DNA from: Microcystis aeruginosa W13-11
GTDB lineage: Bacteria > Cyanobacteriota > Cyanobacteriia > Cyanobacteriales > Microcystaceae
DNA: 7,237 nucleotides
Direction of reading: 5' to 3'
NCBI GenBank assembly: GCA_009995705.1
Contig: JAADBR010000169.1
Span: 1-7,237 of the forward strand
Both the position numbers and the translations under genes were made by a program. This document shows positions 1-6,389 of the stretch, piece after piece. The stretch's first letter is position 1. Every line of letters starts with the position of its first letter. The notes beneath the pieces were generated by a model that saw only the letters and a list, made by a program, of their open reading frames with translations, was not told the DNA's origin and made no database searches.

Positions 1-206
1 ACCACAATTAGGACAGGGGAACGGAGGTGAACTAGGGGGGGTACTTTGTTCGGTGCTAGACTGATATTTCAGTAAGCCAGACAGGAGCCAGAAAAAGATA
101 TTTATCAGAAAAGTTATGATTAAGCTAGAAGTTTAGAGACTGATCGGGTTCCAATTATTTTTATTAATAAATATTTTACATAATTCATACCAGGTAAGCA
201 AGAGAG
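1..206. other. non-coding flank without a recognisable gene
   Basis: I see no convincing coding frame here on either strand. The stretch has a run of seven G at about 35-41 and an AT-rich patch at about 153-187. That patch contains a 12-base perfect palindrome, TTTATTAATAAA, at 160-171. It is most likely intergenic or mobile-element debris, since insertion-sequence fragments follow immediately. No RNA gene can be assigned from inspection. Confidence 0.4.
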
Positions 207-317
207 CTACACCACTACTACCGAATCATTACCGCCTGTTAAATTCCCTTGTTTCCACCACCTCCAAGCCGTTCGATAACTTATTCCTGCTTTTTTTGCA
301 TAGTCTGATAGTTTCAT
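207..317 (-). pseudogene. tnpA: IS607-family TnpA (serine recombinase), N-terminal fragment
   Basis: Reading the minus strand from an ATG at 317-315 gives a 36-codon peptide ending in TAG at 209-207. Its first 28 or so residues contain DYAKKAGISYRTAWRWW, which I recognise as the MerR-like helix-turn-helix that opens IS607-family TnpA proteins. TnpA is a small serine recombinase of about 200 residues that moves the element through a circular intermediate. Only the DNA-binding start survives: similarity stops at about residue 28 (near position 234), and the catalytic serine domain and any TnpB are absent. The remaining codons (GNDSVVVV) look like unrelated sequence read through after a deletion. 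The fragment cannot be active. The family call is confident, and the truncation is seen directly. Confidence 0.82.
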
Positions 318-378
318 GTCTATATATTACTATGCCTGACTGTATCTGACTATATTTGTATTGAAACTTTACAATACC
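207..378 (-). mobile_element. remnant of the left end of an IS607-like element
   Basis: The element remnant comprises the tnpA start (317-207) and about 60 bases upstream of it. That upstream part holds two tandem decamers, CTGACTGTAT (336-345) and CTGACTATAT (346-355, one base different). IS607-family elements lack terminal inverted repeats and carry short subterminal repeats bound by TnpA, which these could be. The outer boundary is placed at the GG on the minus strand at 378-377, because the neighbouring transposase reading loses its family likeness there and IS607 elements typically insert at GG. The other end of the element is deleted. Both the boundary and the function of the repeats are inferences. 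Confidence 0.5.
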
Positions 379-583
379 ATTCTTTGAGTCTCTGTCTGAC
401 TGTATTGGGTTTTTCTTGATTGACTGCCGCAATCAACCTCGACACCTGAGTCAAACTGCTCGATTTGGTCATGACCATCCCGAAGCTCCAAGTTGCCAAT
501 CCGATAGCTTGCGGTATTGACAAATGGGGTAGATGTTCTAATACTATGCACGACCACTGCTTGAGATATTTGTTTTTCAGCAT
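350..583 (-). pseudogene. DDE-type IS transposase, N-terminal fragment
   Basis: An open frame starts at ATG 583-581 and runs 77 codons to a stop ending at 350. The segment from about residue 10 to 67 (HLPHLSIPQAIGLATWSFG, then EKPNTVRQRLKEWY) resembles the N-terminal region of a DDE transposase that is common in Microcystis and other cyanobacteria. It is probably of the IS4 superfamily, though I am unsure of the exact family. Full proteins are roughly 400 residues, and none of the DDE catalytic core is present. The likeness ends at about residue 67 (near 378-383), where the IS607-like remnant begins, so the last ten residues are likely foreign readthrough. A purine-rich GAAAGG lies just before the ATG at about 586-591. 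It is a dead fragment; the call rests on remembered family resemblance. Confidence 0.65.
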
Positions 584-854
584 TGCCTTTCACGATGCTC
601 CTCTAAATCTCTGGCTTGATTTTCTCACCTTGAGTGTGTGACTGCTCACCTCACCCCAGATCCCACTTCCCCACACCCTTGTCTTCTGATGATCGCAAAA
701 AAACTTCATCAAGAGGGGAACAACTTCCAGTAAGATGAAAAATGGTCAGTGAAAAAGCTAACCGAAATTTATTGTCGGAAATGGTAACACCGCCCCATTT
801 CCCCAGACCCTAGGGGCTAGGGTCCGGTAAACCAGCGGGTAAAAATTGACATCC
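584..854 (+). promoter_or_regulatory. acpP upstream region and leader
   Basis: This stretch has no gene. The outer part (about 584-650) probably still includes the end of the minus-strand insertion sequence, but I cannot fix its terminal repeat. The C-rich text at about 655-680 is typical of cyanobacterial intergenic DNA. The acpP promoter must lie within this region or further upstream, yet no clear -35/-10 pair stands out, so none is called. A hairpin close to the gene is listed separately. Confidence 0.4.
806..824 (+). promoter_or_regulatory. leader hairpin before acpP
   Basis: The arms GACCCTAG (806-813) and CTAGGGTC (817-824) are perfect complements separated by GGG, giving an 8-bp stem with a 3-base loop. 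It ends 30 bases before the acpP ATG. No U run follows, so it is not a terminator. It may shape the 5' leader, stabilise the message, or be a protein site on DNA. The structure is seen directly; the role is inference. Confidence 0.5.
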
Positions 855-1100
855 ATGAGTGCAGAAATTTTCGATCGAGTTAAAAAAGTTGTGGTGGATC
901 AATTAGAAGTAGAGGATCCGGGTACAGTTACTCCCGAAGCAAGCTTTGCTAATGATCTGAAAGCTGATTCCCTTGATGTGGTCGAGTTGGTAATGGCTTT
1001 AGAGGAAGAATTTGATATTGAAATTCCCGACGAAGCAGCCGAAAACATTGACACTGTGGGCAAAGCTGCCGATTATATTAGCGGGAAAGCGGGAAAGTAG
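855..1100 (+). CDS. acpP: acyl carrier protein
   Basis: This 81-residue acidic protein is acyl carrier protein, the soluble carrier that holds growing fatty-acyl chains on a 4'-phosphopantetheine arm during type II fatty-acid synthesis. The attachment site is Ser39 in the motif ADSLD, followed by the conserved helix [18 protein letters not shown] that docks partner enzymes. Cyanobacterial AcpP proteins are usually about 77-85 residues, so it is full length. I chose ATG 855 because family members begin there (MxxEIFxxVKK). A TTG in the same frame at 846 would add only three residues. No strong Shine-Dalgarno sequence is visible, which is common in cyanobacteria. fabF follows after 83 bases on the same strand, the usual acpP-fabF pairing. 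Nothing appears broken. Confidence 0.97.
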   Translation: MSAEIFDRVKKVVVDQLEVEDPGTVTPEASFANDLKADSLDVVELVMALEEEFDIEIPDEAAENIDTVGKAADYISGKAGK

Positions 1101-1152
1101 GAGCAACCGCCTAATTATTGCGGGAAAATTGACAATTAGAATTAAATATCTG

Positions 1153-1175
1153 GGGCAAAATCTGCCCTTATTTTT
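1153..1175 (+). terminator. weak attenuator-like hairpin between acpP and fabF
   Basis: GGGCA (1153-1157) pairs with TGCCC (1163-1167) around a 5-base loop, with a possible extra G-U pair outside. The U-rich TTATTTTTG follows directly. The stem is short for a full terminator. It could act as a partial one, letting acpP be transcribed more than fabF, as suits the much higher cellular need for the carrier protein. That role is an inference. Confidence 0.4.
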
Positions 1176-1183
1176 GAACAAAC

Positions 1184-2434
1184 ATGACAGAATTGCCATT
1201 AAAAAGGGTTGTCATCACGGGGATGGGTGCGATCACTCCCCTCGGCAATAATCTAGCCGACTATTGGACAGGCTTAATCAACGGCAAAAGTGGCATTGGT
1301 TTAATTACCCACTTTGATGCCTCCCGTCACGCTTGTCGCATTGCTGGGGAAGTGCGGGGTTTTGACCCCCACGACTATGTGGATCGCAAAGAGGCAAAGC
1401 GCATGGACCGTTTCGCTCAATTTGCCGTCGCCGCTAGTTTACAAGCGCTGCAAGATTCTCGATTAGTTATCGACGCTCTTAATGCCGATGATATGGGTGT
1501 ACTAATCGGTACGGGCGTGGGTGGGATAAAAGTGCTTGAGGATCAACAGGAAATTTACTTGACAAAAGGTCCGAGCCGGTGTAGTCCTTTCATGATCCCG
1601 ATGATGATTGCCAATATGGCCGCCGGTTTAACCGCTATCCACACCGGGGCCAAGGGACCGAGTAACTGCACCGTGACCGCTTGTGCTGCCGGTTCCAATG
1701 CCATCGGCGATGCTTTTCGTCTAGTGCAAAGGGGTTTTGCCAAGGGGATGATCTGCGGTGGGACGGAAGCCGCCGTTACCCCCCTAGGGTTGGCTGGTTT
1801 TGCCTCGGCTAAGGCCCTGTCCACCCGCAACGATGACCCCACCCGGGCCAGTCGTCCCTTTGACAAGGATCGGGATGGTTTTGTCATGGGGGAAGGGTCA
1901 GGAATCTTGATTATAGAGGAATTAGAAACGGCCTTGGCCCGTGGGGCGCGGATTTACGCCGAGATGATCGGTTATGGTCTGACTTGCGATGCCTATCACA
2001 TGACGGCACCGGTTCCCGATGGTCGTGGGGCCACCAGAGCGATCAAATTAGCGATCAAAGATGCCGGTTTGACTCCGGCGGAAATTAGCTATATCAACGC
2101 CCACGGCACCAGTACGGAGGCCAATGATCCCACGGAAACCAAGGCGATTAAAAAAGCTTTAGGAGAATCGGCCTACAAAATCCCCGTCAGTTCCACCAAA
2201 TCGATGACAGGCCACCTTTTAGGCGGTTCTGGCGGCATTGAAGCCGTGGCCACGGTCATGGCGATCGCTAATGATCGGATTCCCCCGACTCTCAACCTAG
2301 ACAATCCCGACCCCGATTGTGATCTCGATTACGTCCCCTACGAAAGTCGTCAGCAGATAGTTAACGCTGCCCTCTCCAACTCCTTTGGATTTGGTGGCCA
2401 TAACGTCACCTTAGCTTTTAGAAAATATGCTTGA
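1184..2434 (+). CDS. fabF: beta-ketoacyl-ACP synthase II
   Basis: The 416-residue product is 3-oxoacyl-ACP synthase II. It condenses malonyl-ACP with an acyl-ACP, releasing CO2, in each elongation round of type II fatty-acid synthesis in the cytosol. The thiolase-fold catalytic set is complete: nucleophile Cys167 in TACAAGSN, His307 in NAHGTST, Lys339 in STKSMTG and His344 in TGHLLGG. The C-terminal SNSFGFGGHN loop (residues 398-407) includes the gatekeeping Phe region. The length matches the family (about 412-418), and the start KRVVITGMGAITPLG is the canonical N-terminus. ATG 1184 has no obvious Shine-Dalgarno sequence. The gene lies 83 bases behind acpP, its substrate carrier, and 82 bases before tkt. 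FabF is chosen over FabB on length and on the VKR/ITGMGAITPLG start. A HIP1 octamer lies at 2261-2268. Confidence 0.96.
   Translation: MTELPLKRVVITGMGAITPLGNNLADYWTGLINGKSGIGLITHFDASRHACRIAGEVRGFDPHDYVDRKEAKRMDRFAQFAVAASLQALQDSRLVIDALNADDMGVLIGTGVGGIKVLEDQQEIYLTKGPSRCSPFMIPMMIANMAAGLTAIHTGAKGPSNCTVTACAAGSNAIGDAFRLVQRGFAKGMICGGTEAAVTPLGLAGFASAKALSTRNDDPTRASRPFDKDRDGFVMGEGSGILIIEELETALARGARIYAEMIGYGLTCDAYHMTAPVPDGRGATRAIKLAIKDAGLTPAEISYINAHGTSTEANDPTETKAIKKALGESAYKIPVSSTKSMTGHLLGGSGGIEAVATVMAIANDRIPPTLNLDNPDPDCDLDYVPYESRQQIVNAALSNSFGFGGHNVTLAFRKYA
2261..2268. repeat. HIP1 octamer in fabF
   Basis: GCGATCGC, the highly iterated palindrome of many cyanobacterial genomes. Here it lies within the fabF coding sequence and supports cyanobacterial origin. 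Confidence 0.85.
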
Positions 2435-2516
2435 GTCGATGGCCCTGAAAGAGTAATCTGTGAGTGGCTCCCTCTTTAACCTGGTCTTATTTTTGTAGTT
2501 CATTCTAAAAAACATT

Positions 2517-4523
2517 ATGGTTGTCGCCTCCCAATCCCTCGAAGAACTTTGTATTAATGCCGTGCGTTTTTTAGCGGTGGATGCCGTAGAAAAAGCTAAA
2601 TCCGGACACCCCGGACTGCCGATGGGAGCCGCTCCCATGGCCTTTGTTCTCTGGGATCAATTCCTGCGTTTTAACCCGAAAAACCCCCAATGGGTCAATC
2701 GTGATCGTTTTGTTCTCTCCGCCGGTCACGGTTGTATGCTGCAGTACGCTTTGATGTACCTGACGGGATACGATAGCGTTCCCCTAGAGGAAATTAAACA
2801 ATTCCGGCAGTGGAAATCGAAAACCCCCGGCCACCCCGAAAATTTCGTCACGGAAGGGGTGGAAGTGACCACTGGTCCCCTGGGTCAAGGGATTGCCAAT
2901 GGTGTCGGTTTTGCCCTGGCAGAAGCCCATTTAGCGGCCCGTTTCAACAAACCGGATGCCAAAATTATCGACCATTACACCTATGTTATTTTGGGTGATG
3001 GTTGCAATATGGAGGGGATTTCTGGGGAAGCTTGTTCTTTAGCCGGTCACTGGGGTTTAGGCAAGTTAATCGCTCTCTACGATGATAACCATATCTCGAT
3101 CGATGGCTCCACCGACATCGCTTTCACCGAGGACGTGAGCAAGCGTTTTGAAGCCTACGGTTGGCACGTTCAGCACGTCGAGAATGGTAACACCGATTTA
3201 GATGCCATTGCCAATGCGATCGCAGCTGCCAAAGCTGTCACCGATAAACCCTCGATGATTAAAATCACCACCACCATCGGTTACGGTTCCCCCAATAAGT
3301 CTAATACCGCCGATGTTCACGGGGCAGCTTTAGGAGCAACAGAAATCGGGTTAACCCGGAAAGCACTAGGTTGGGAATACGAGCCGTTTGTGGTTCCCGA
3401 TGAGGTGTTAAATCGTTTCCGGCAAGCAGTGGACAAGGGAGCGACGGCAGAAACGTACTGGAATAAGTTATTTAACGAATATCAGACCAAATATCCCGCA
3501 GAAGCGGCTTTATTTGAACAGTTAACCACCAGTCAACTGCCGGAAGGTTGGGAGCAAGCTTTACCGGTTTATAAACCCGAAGATAAGGCGCTCGCTAGTC
3601 GTAAACACTCGGAAATCTGCTTAAATGCCCTTGCGGGGGTTTTACCCGGTTTAATCGGTGGTTCGGCGGATTTAACCCACTCTAACTACACGGAATTAGA
3701 GCATTTTGGTAATTTCCAAAAAGGCAGTTATCGGGAGCGTAACGTCCATTTTGGCGTAAGGGAACACGCGATGGGGGCGATTTGTAACGGTATTGCTCTC
3801 CATAACACGGGATTGATTCCCTACGGGGCGACTTTCCTGATTTTTACCGACTATATGCGAAATTCTATCCGTTTATCGGCATTGTCAGAAACTCGCGTCA
3901 TCTGGGTAATGACTCACGATTCCATTGCCCTAGGGGAAGATGGACCGACTCACCAACCCGTGGAACACGTTGCTTCTCTGCGCGCTATTCCTAACCTGTT
4001 AGTCATGCGTCCGGGAGATGGTACGGAAACTTCCGGCGCTTATAAGGTGGCGGTGAGCGAAAAGAAACGCCCGACTTTATTGGCTCTCTCCCGTCAAAAT
4101 CTGCCCAATTTAGCGGGAACTTCCCTTGCGGGTGTGGCTAAAGGTGCTTATATTATCACCGATTGCGAAGGTACTCCCGATGTCATTCTCATCGGTACGG
4201 GGGGCGAGTTATATCTCTGCGATAAAGCGGCTGCGGTGTTAAAAGAGGCAGGAATTAAAGCTCGCGTCGTTTCTATGCCCTGTTGGGAGCTATTCGAGGA
4301 ACAATCGGCAGAATACAAAGAATCGGTATTGCCGAAAGCAGTGAAAAAACGTCTCGCGGTGGAAGCGGGTTCAACCATGGGTTGGCATCGCTACATCACC
4401 GATGAGGGGGATGTGTTGGGGGTTGATACCTTCGGCGCTTCTGCTCCGGGGGGTGTGATTCTAGAGAAGTTCGGTTTTACCGTGGATAACGTGGTAGCGA
4501 AGGCAAAAGCGTTGTTAGGTTAA
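2517..4523 (+). CDS. tkt: transketolase
   Basis: The 668-residue product is transketolase, a thiamine-diphosphate and Mg2+ enzyme that moves two-carbon ketol units between sugar phosphates in the Calvin cycle and pentose phosphate pathway. Domains run in the usual order. The PP (ThDP-binding) domain occupies about residues 5-335, with His31 (GHPG), His71 (SAGHG), His106 (TPGHPE), GPLGQG at 120-125 and the GDG...N motif from 160-162 to Asn191. His269 (DVHG) follows. The Pyr domain is at about 355-530, with catalytic Glu416 (GVREH), His468 (THDSI) and His479 ([10 protein letters not shown]). The C-terminal domain ends near 668. Arg362, Ser389 and Arg526 match phosphate-binding positions. The length is normal for the family (660-670). 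ATG 2517 begins [15 protein letters not shown], as in other cyanobacteria. The gene is 82 bases after fabF with no convincing terminator between, so partial co-transcription is possible. A strong terminator follows. No defect is seen. Confidence 0.97.
   Translation: MVVASQSLEELCINAVRFLAVDAVEKAKSGHPGLPMGAAPMAFVLWDQFLRFNPKNPQWVNRDRFVLSAGHGCMLQYALMYLTGYDSVPLEEIKQFRQWKSKTPGHPENFVTEGVEVTTGPLGQGIANGVGFALAEAHLAARFNKPDAKIIDHYTYVILGDGCNMEGISGEACSLAGHWGLGKLIALYDDNHISIDGSTDIAFTEDVSKRFEAYGWHVQHVENGNTDLDAIANAIAAAKAVTDKPSMIKITTTIGYGSPNKSNTADVHGAALGATEIGLTRKALGWEYEPFVVPDEVLNRFRQAVDKGATAETYWNKLFNEYQTKYPAEAALFEQLTTSQLPEGWEQALPVYKPEDKALASRKHSEICLNALAGVLPGLIGGSADLTHSNYTELEHFGNFQKGSYRERNVHFGVREHAMGAICNGIALHNTGLIPYGATFLIFTDYMRNSIRLSALSETRVIWVMTHDSIALGEDGPTHQPVEHVASLRAIPNLLVMRPGDGTETSGAYKVAVSEKKRPTLLALSRQNLPNLAGTSLAGVAKGAYIITDCEGTPDVILIGTGGELYLCDKAAAVLKEAGIKARVVSMPCWELFEEQSAEYKESVLPKAVKKRLAVEAGSTMGWHRYITDEGDVLGVDTFGASAPGGVILEKFGFTVDNVVAKAKALLG
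3216..3223. repeat. HIP1 octamer in tkt
   Basis: A second GCGATCGC, inside tkt. I noticed no copy in the AT-rich right half, in line with more recently acquired DNA there. Confidence 0.85.
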
Positions 4524-4542
4524 TTAAAACTTTGCTTTTGTG

Positions 4543-4570
4543 AAAAAAGCCCGCGCCAGCGGGTTTTTTT
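4543..4570 (+). terminator. intrinsic terminator after tkt
   Basis: CCCGC (4550-4554) pairs with GCGGG (4559-4563) around the loop GCCA. Six A residues (4543-4548) before the stem can pair with the seven-T run at 4564-4570, with one G-U pair between. It starts 20 bases after the tkt stop and is a textbook Rho-independent terminator. The A/T symmetry may let it work on both strands. Confidence 0.9.
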
Positions 4571-4662
4571 GTGGTTATAGGTCAACCTAGTTTAGGCTTT
4601 AGGCTTAGTTCATGTAAAAATGTCAAGTAGGAAGCTTTCGTAGTTAGCCAAAACCTTTACAC

Positions 4663-4680
4663 TTGAGATAATTATCACAA
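4663..4680. promoter_or_regulatory. candidate operator of the PIN cassette
   Basis: TTGAGATAATTATCACAA is an 18-base palindrome with a single mismatched pair (4666/4677), ending 11 bases before the start codon at 4692. Its centre (GATAATTATC) is perfect and could overlap a -10 element, GATAAT at 4667-4672, though the -35 at that distance is poor. A dyad in this place is typical of self-regulated toxin-antitoxin operons. The binding role is inferred. Confidence 0.5.
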
Positions 4681-4691
4681 TTCCTAGAGCC

Positions 4692-5459
4692 ATGACTAAA
4701 GGGGAAAGCCCTATATCGAAGGAAACAATCAAGAGCCTCACATTAGATATAGAAGGCTCACTGTTGTCTTTTGATAAATTTATCAAGGCTCAAGAACAAT
4801 TAGCAATACTACTCCATGAAGTAGATAAAACCCTTGCTAACAAAAATCGCCCCCTGATAAATTGGAGAATCTCTCAAGTTCATAGTGGCAGTATTCATCT
4901 TACTTTAGAAGGAATGCCTCAAGATCAGATTACACCTAGTCAAATTTCTGAAGTTATTAAGACTGTAGAAAGGGGAATAGTAACAATTTTAGAACATCCG
5001 ATTCGACCTAAGTATTTTTCTGATCGAGCTTTAGAAAGTGTGCGATCATTAGCAATATTGAAAAAAAGAGATGAGTTTATGGTGCAATTGGACTTTGATT
5101 CGAGGTGTATCGACTTGAATCAAGCTTTGATTGCTAATGTTGATGAAATTATCGGGGGAAAATATCAAAGTTTTGGTACTGTAGAAGGTGTGCTTAAAGC
5201 TATTGATGTAAGTCGTCAACCTATTTTTCGAGTTTACAATTTATTGACTAATAAAAGTGTTAAATGTTACTTTGAACCAAATTTACTTGATAATATCAAA
5301 GAATATCTAGAAAAAAGAGTCTCTGTATCGGGGATAGTTACCTCTAGAGAAGATGGGGAAAAAATCGGGATTAAAGTTGAGTCAATCGATCTTTTTTCTG
5401 AGGAAAAAGATTTACCTAGCATTGAGGAAATGATCGGAATTTTGGGAGGAAGTAATTGA
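4692..5459 (+). CDS. protein of unrecognised family, putative partner or antitoxin of the PIN nuclease
   Basis: I do not recognise this 255-residue protein with certainty. It has no signal peptide or membrane segment and is likely cytosolic. Residues 1-125 look alpha/beta: a helical stretch at about 27-50, then strands around WRISQVHSGSIHLTLEG (58-74) and a second helix at about 82-101. Residues 155-236 alternate short strands and turns (GTVEGVLKAID, PIFRVYN, VKCYFEPNLL, KRVSVSGIVTS, IGIKVESIDLF), a pattern suggesting an OB-like or other small beta-barrel. The end, LPSIEEMIGILGG (241-253), resembles the short C-terminal tails with which some antitoxins grip PIN toxins. ATG 4692 lacks a clear Shine-Dalgarno sequence. 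Its stop overlaps the start of the PIN gene, so the two are almost certainly translated together. It has no obvious helix-turn-helix or ribbon-helix-helix of the VapB kind and is about three times VapB length. An antitoxin role is inferred from context. Base composition is more AT-rich than in tkt, suggesting acquisition. Confidence 0.6.
   Translation: MTKGESPISKETIKSLTLDIEGSLLSFDKFIKAQEQLAILLHEVDKTLANKNRPLINWRISQVHSGSIHLTLEGMPQDQITPSQISEVIKTVERGIVTILEHPIRPKYFSDRALESVRSLAILKKRDEFMVQLDFDSRCIDLNQALIANVDEIIGGKYQSFGTVEGVLKAIDVSRQPIFRVYNLLTNKSVKCYFEPNLLDNIKEYLEKRVSVSGIVTSREDGEKIGIKVESIDLFSEEKDLPSIEEMIGILGGSN
5444..5452 (+). promoter_or_regulatory. strong Shine-Dalgarno site for the TTG-started PIN gene
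   Basis: GGGAGGAAG lies inside the end of the preceding gene, six bases before TTG 5456. It is the clearest ribosome-binding site in the window. It decides the start of the PIN gene and indicates translational coupling across the TTGA overlap. Confidence 0.75.
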
Positions 5460-5926
5460 TTCGTCCCACAAAAAAGCTACACTACTGGGATTCTTGTATT
5501 TTTTTAGCTTTCCTGAAAAATGAAAAGGATAAAATTAATGATTGTATTTCTGTTCTCAAAGCAGCTGAAAATGGTCAGGTAATAATCGTGACTTCTGCTC
5601 TTACTTTTATTGAAGTGGTGAAATTAGAAAAAGGACAGCCAAAATTACCTAAAGAAAGTGAGGAAAAAATCAGAGATTTTTTCCTCCATGAGTGGATTTA
5701 TATTTATGATGTGGACAGAAAAGTTGGCGAACTAGCCAGAGAATTGATGTGGCAATATCAGGCACTAAAACCTAAAGATGCAACTCATGTGGCGACGGCA
5801 ATTAAAGCCAGAGTGGATGTTTTAGATACTTTTGATGATGGCTTGCTGAAACTCTCTGGAGAAATCGGTGATCCTCCTTTAATAATTAGAAAACCTTTTT
5901 TTGAAGTTCAACTTGATCTTTTTTGA
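5456..5926 (+). CDS. PIN-domain ribonuclease, putative toxin
   Basis: The 156-residue product has the layout of a PIN-domain nuclease of the VapC-like type, metal-dependent enzymes that cut tRNA or other RNA. The acidic active-site residues are all present: Asp12 (HYWDSCIFL, strand 1), Glu53 (TFIEVVKLE), Asp108 (KPKDATHVATAI) and Asp124 (VLDTFDDGLLKL), with Asp127/128 nearby. VapC proteins are usually 125-150 residues, so it is full length. The start is TTG 5456, overlapping the previous stop (TGA 5457-5459) and served by GGGAGGAAG at 5444-5452. An ATG start is not available near the conserved N-terminus. Its partner would be the preceding 255-residue protein. The domain call is firm; a toxin role follows from family knowledge and the coupled arrangement. 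A housekeeping RNA-processing role remains possible. Confidence 0.85.
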   Translation: MIRPTKKLHYWDSCIFLAFLKNEKDKINDCISVLKAAENGQVIIVTSALTFIEVVKLEKGQPKLPKESEEKIRDFFLHEWIYIYDVDRKVGELARELMWQYQALKPKDATHVATAIKARVDVLDTFDDGLLKLSGEIGDPPLIIRKPFFEVQLDLF

Positions 5927-6380
5927 AAAAATACCCATTCTCCTACAGGAAAATTACAAATCTAATTAGCGAACACAAAAGGTCTAAATTGATAGGAATA
6001 CCTTCGACAAGCCTAAATATTCACAAAGATCAATATATTGAAACAGATTTTGATTTAATAATTACATCTCTTGCCAATGCTTTTTTCAGACCAATTTAGA
6101 AACGGGACTATTTGTTTGGAAGTCCACACCAAAAGAGCAAATATTTTTAAGCAAAATTAATATTAATAATCAAGAAGAAGCCCTTTTAAAAATGTACGTT
6201 GCCAAGAGTAAAGATTTAACAGCAAATCAAACCAATAACATCAAGTGTTCTCGCCAGAAATGCTAGGATCACAACTGTAATTTCATCCCTAATTATCCCA
6301 AAGTTTTCTTTGATGTTAATACGGCTAAACCTCTACAATCATGGCTCCTGATCGGAAAAATAGAGGATTTACTTGATTAA
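5905..6380 (+). pseudogene. decayed gene of unknown family, possibly a restriction endonuclease remnant
   Basis: Two plus-strand frames join into one plausible protein tail. From about 5926 one frame reads through IGIPSTSLNIHKDQYIETDF to LANAFF, then hits TAG at 6097-6099. Adding one T to the six-T run at 6081-6086 carries it into the frame that continues NLETGLFVWKSTPKEQIFLS. That frame has an in-frame TAG at 6264-6266, then NYPKVFFDVNTAKPLQSWLL and a final stop at 6378-6380. The rebuilt tail is about 150 codons with no evident start; the open frame begins at 5905, overlapping the PIN gene end, so the N-terminus is probably lost. Cys (6246, 6261, 6276) and His (6270) codons form a C-x4-C/H-x-C cluster that might bind zinc, and the TAG falls within it. 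I cannot name the family. Its convergent position, nine bases from a methyltransferase relic, suggests a restriction partner, but this is conjecture. Confidence 0.55.
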
Positions 6381-6389
6381 AATTAGCAA

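Noticed and set aside
193..233. GGTAA/TTACC ends around 41 bases beside the IS607 fragment
   Set aside because: Five-base arms over this distance are expected by chance, and no other mobile-element trait is seen.
229..432. 67-codon minus-strand open frame across the IS junction
   Set aside because: It runs out of frame with both recognisable transposase fragments and has no family resemblance.
846..854. TTG start three codons upstream of acpP
   Set aside because: ATG 855 matches the family N-terminus and the TTG has no better ribosome-binding site.
1012..1251. Other open frames overlapping acpP and the fabF start
   Set aside because: They lie in shifted frames over well-identified genes and encode low-complexity, non-family-like peptides.
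1555..1887. 110-codon minus-strand open frame inside fabF
   Set aside because: It lies antisense to a conserved enzyme and arises from codon bias; there is no recognisable domain or start signal.
4656..4661. TTTACA as a -35 box for the PIN cassette
   Set aside because: The matching -10 position reads AATTCC, so the pair is not credible.
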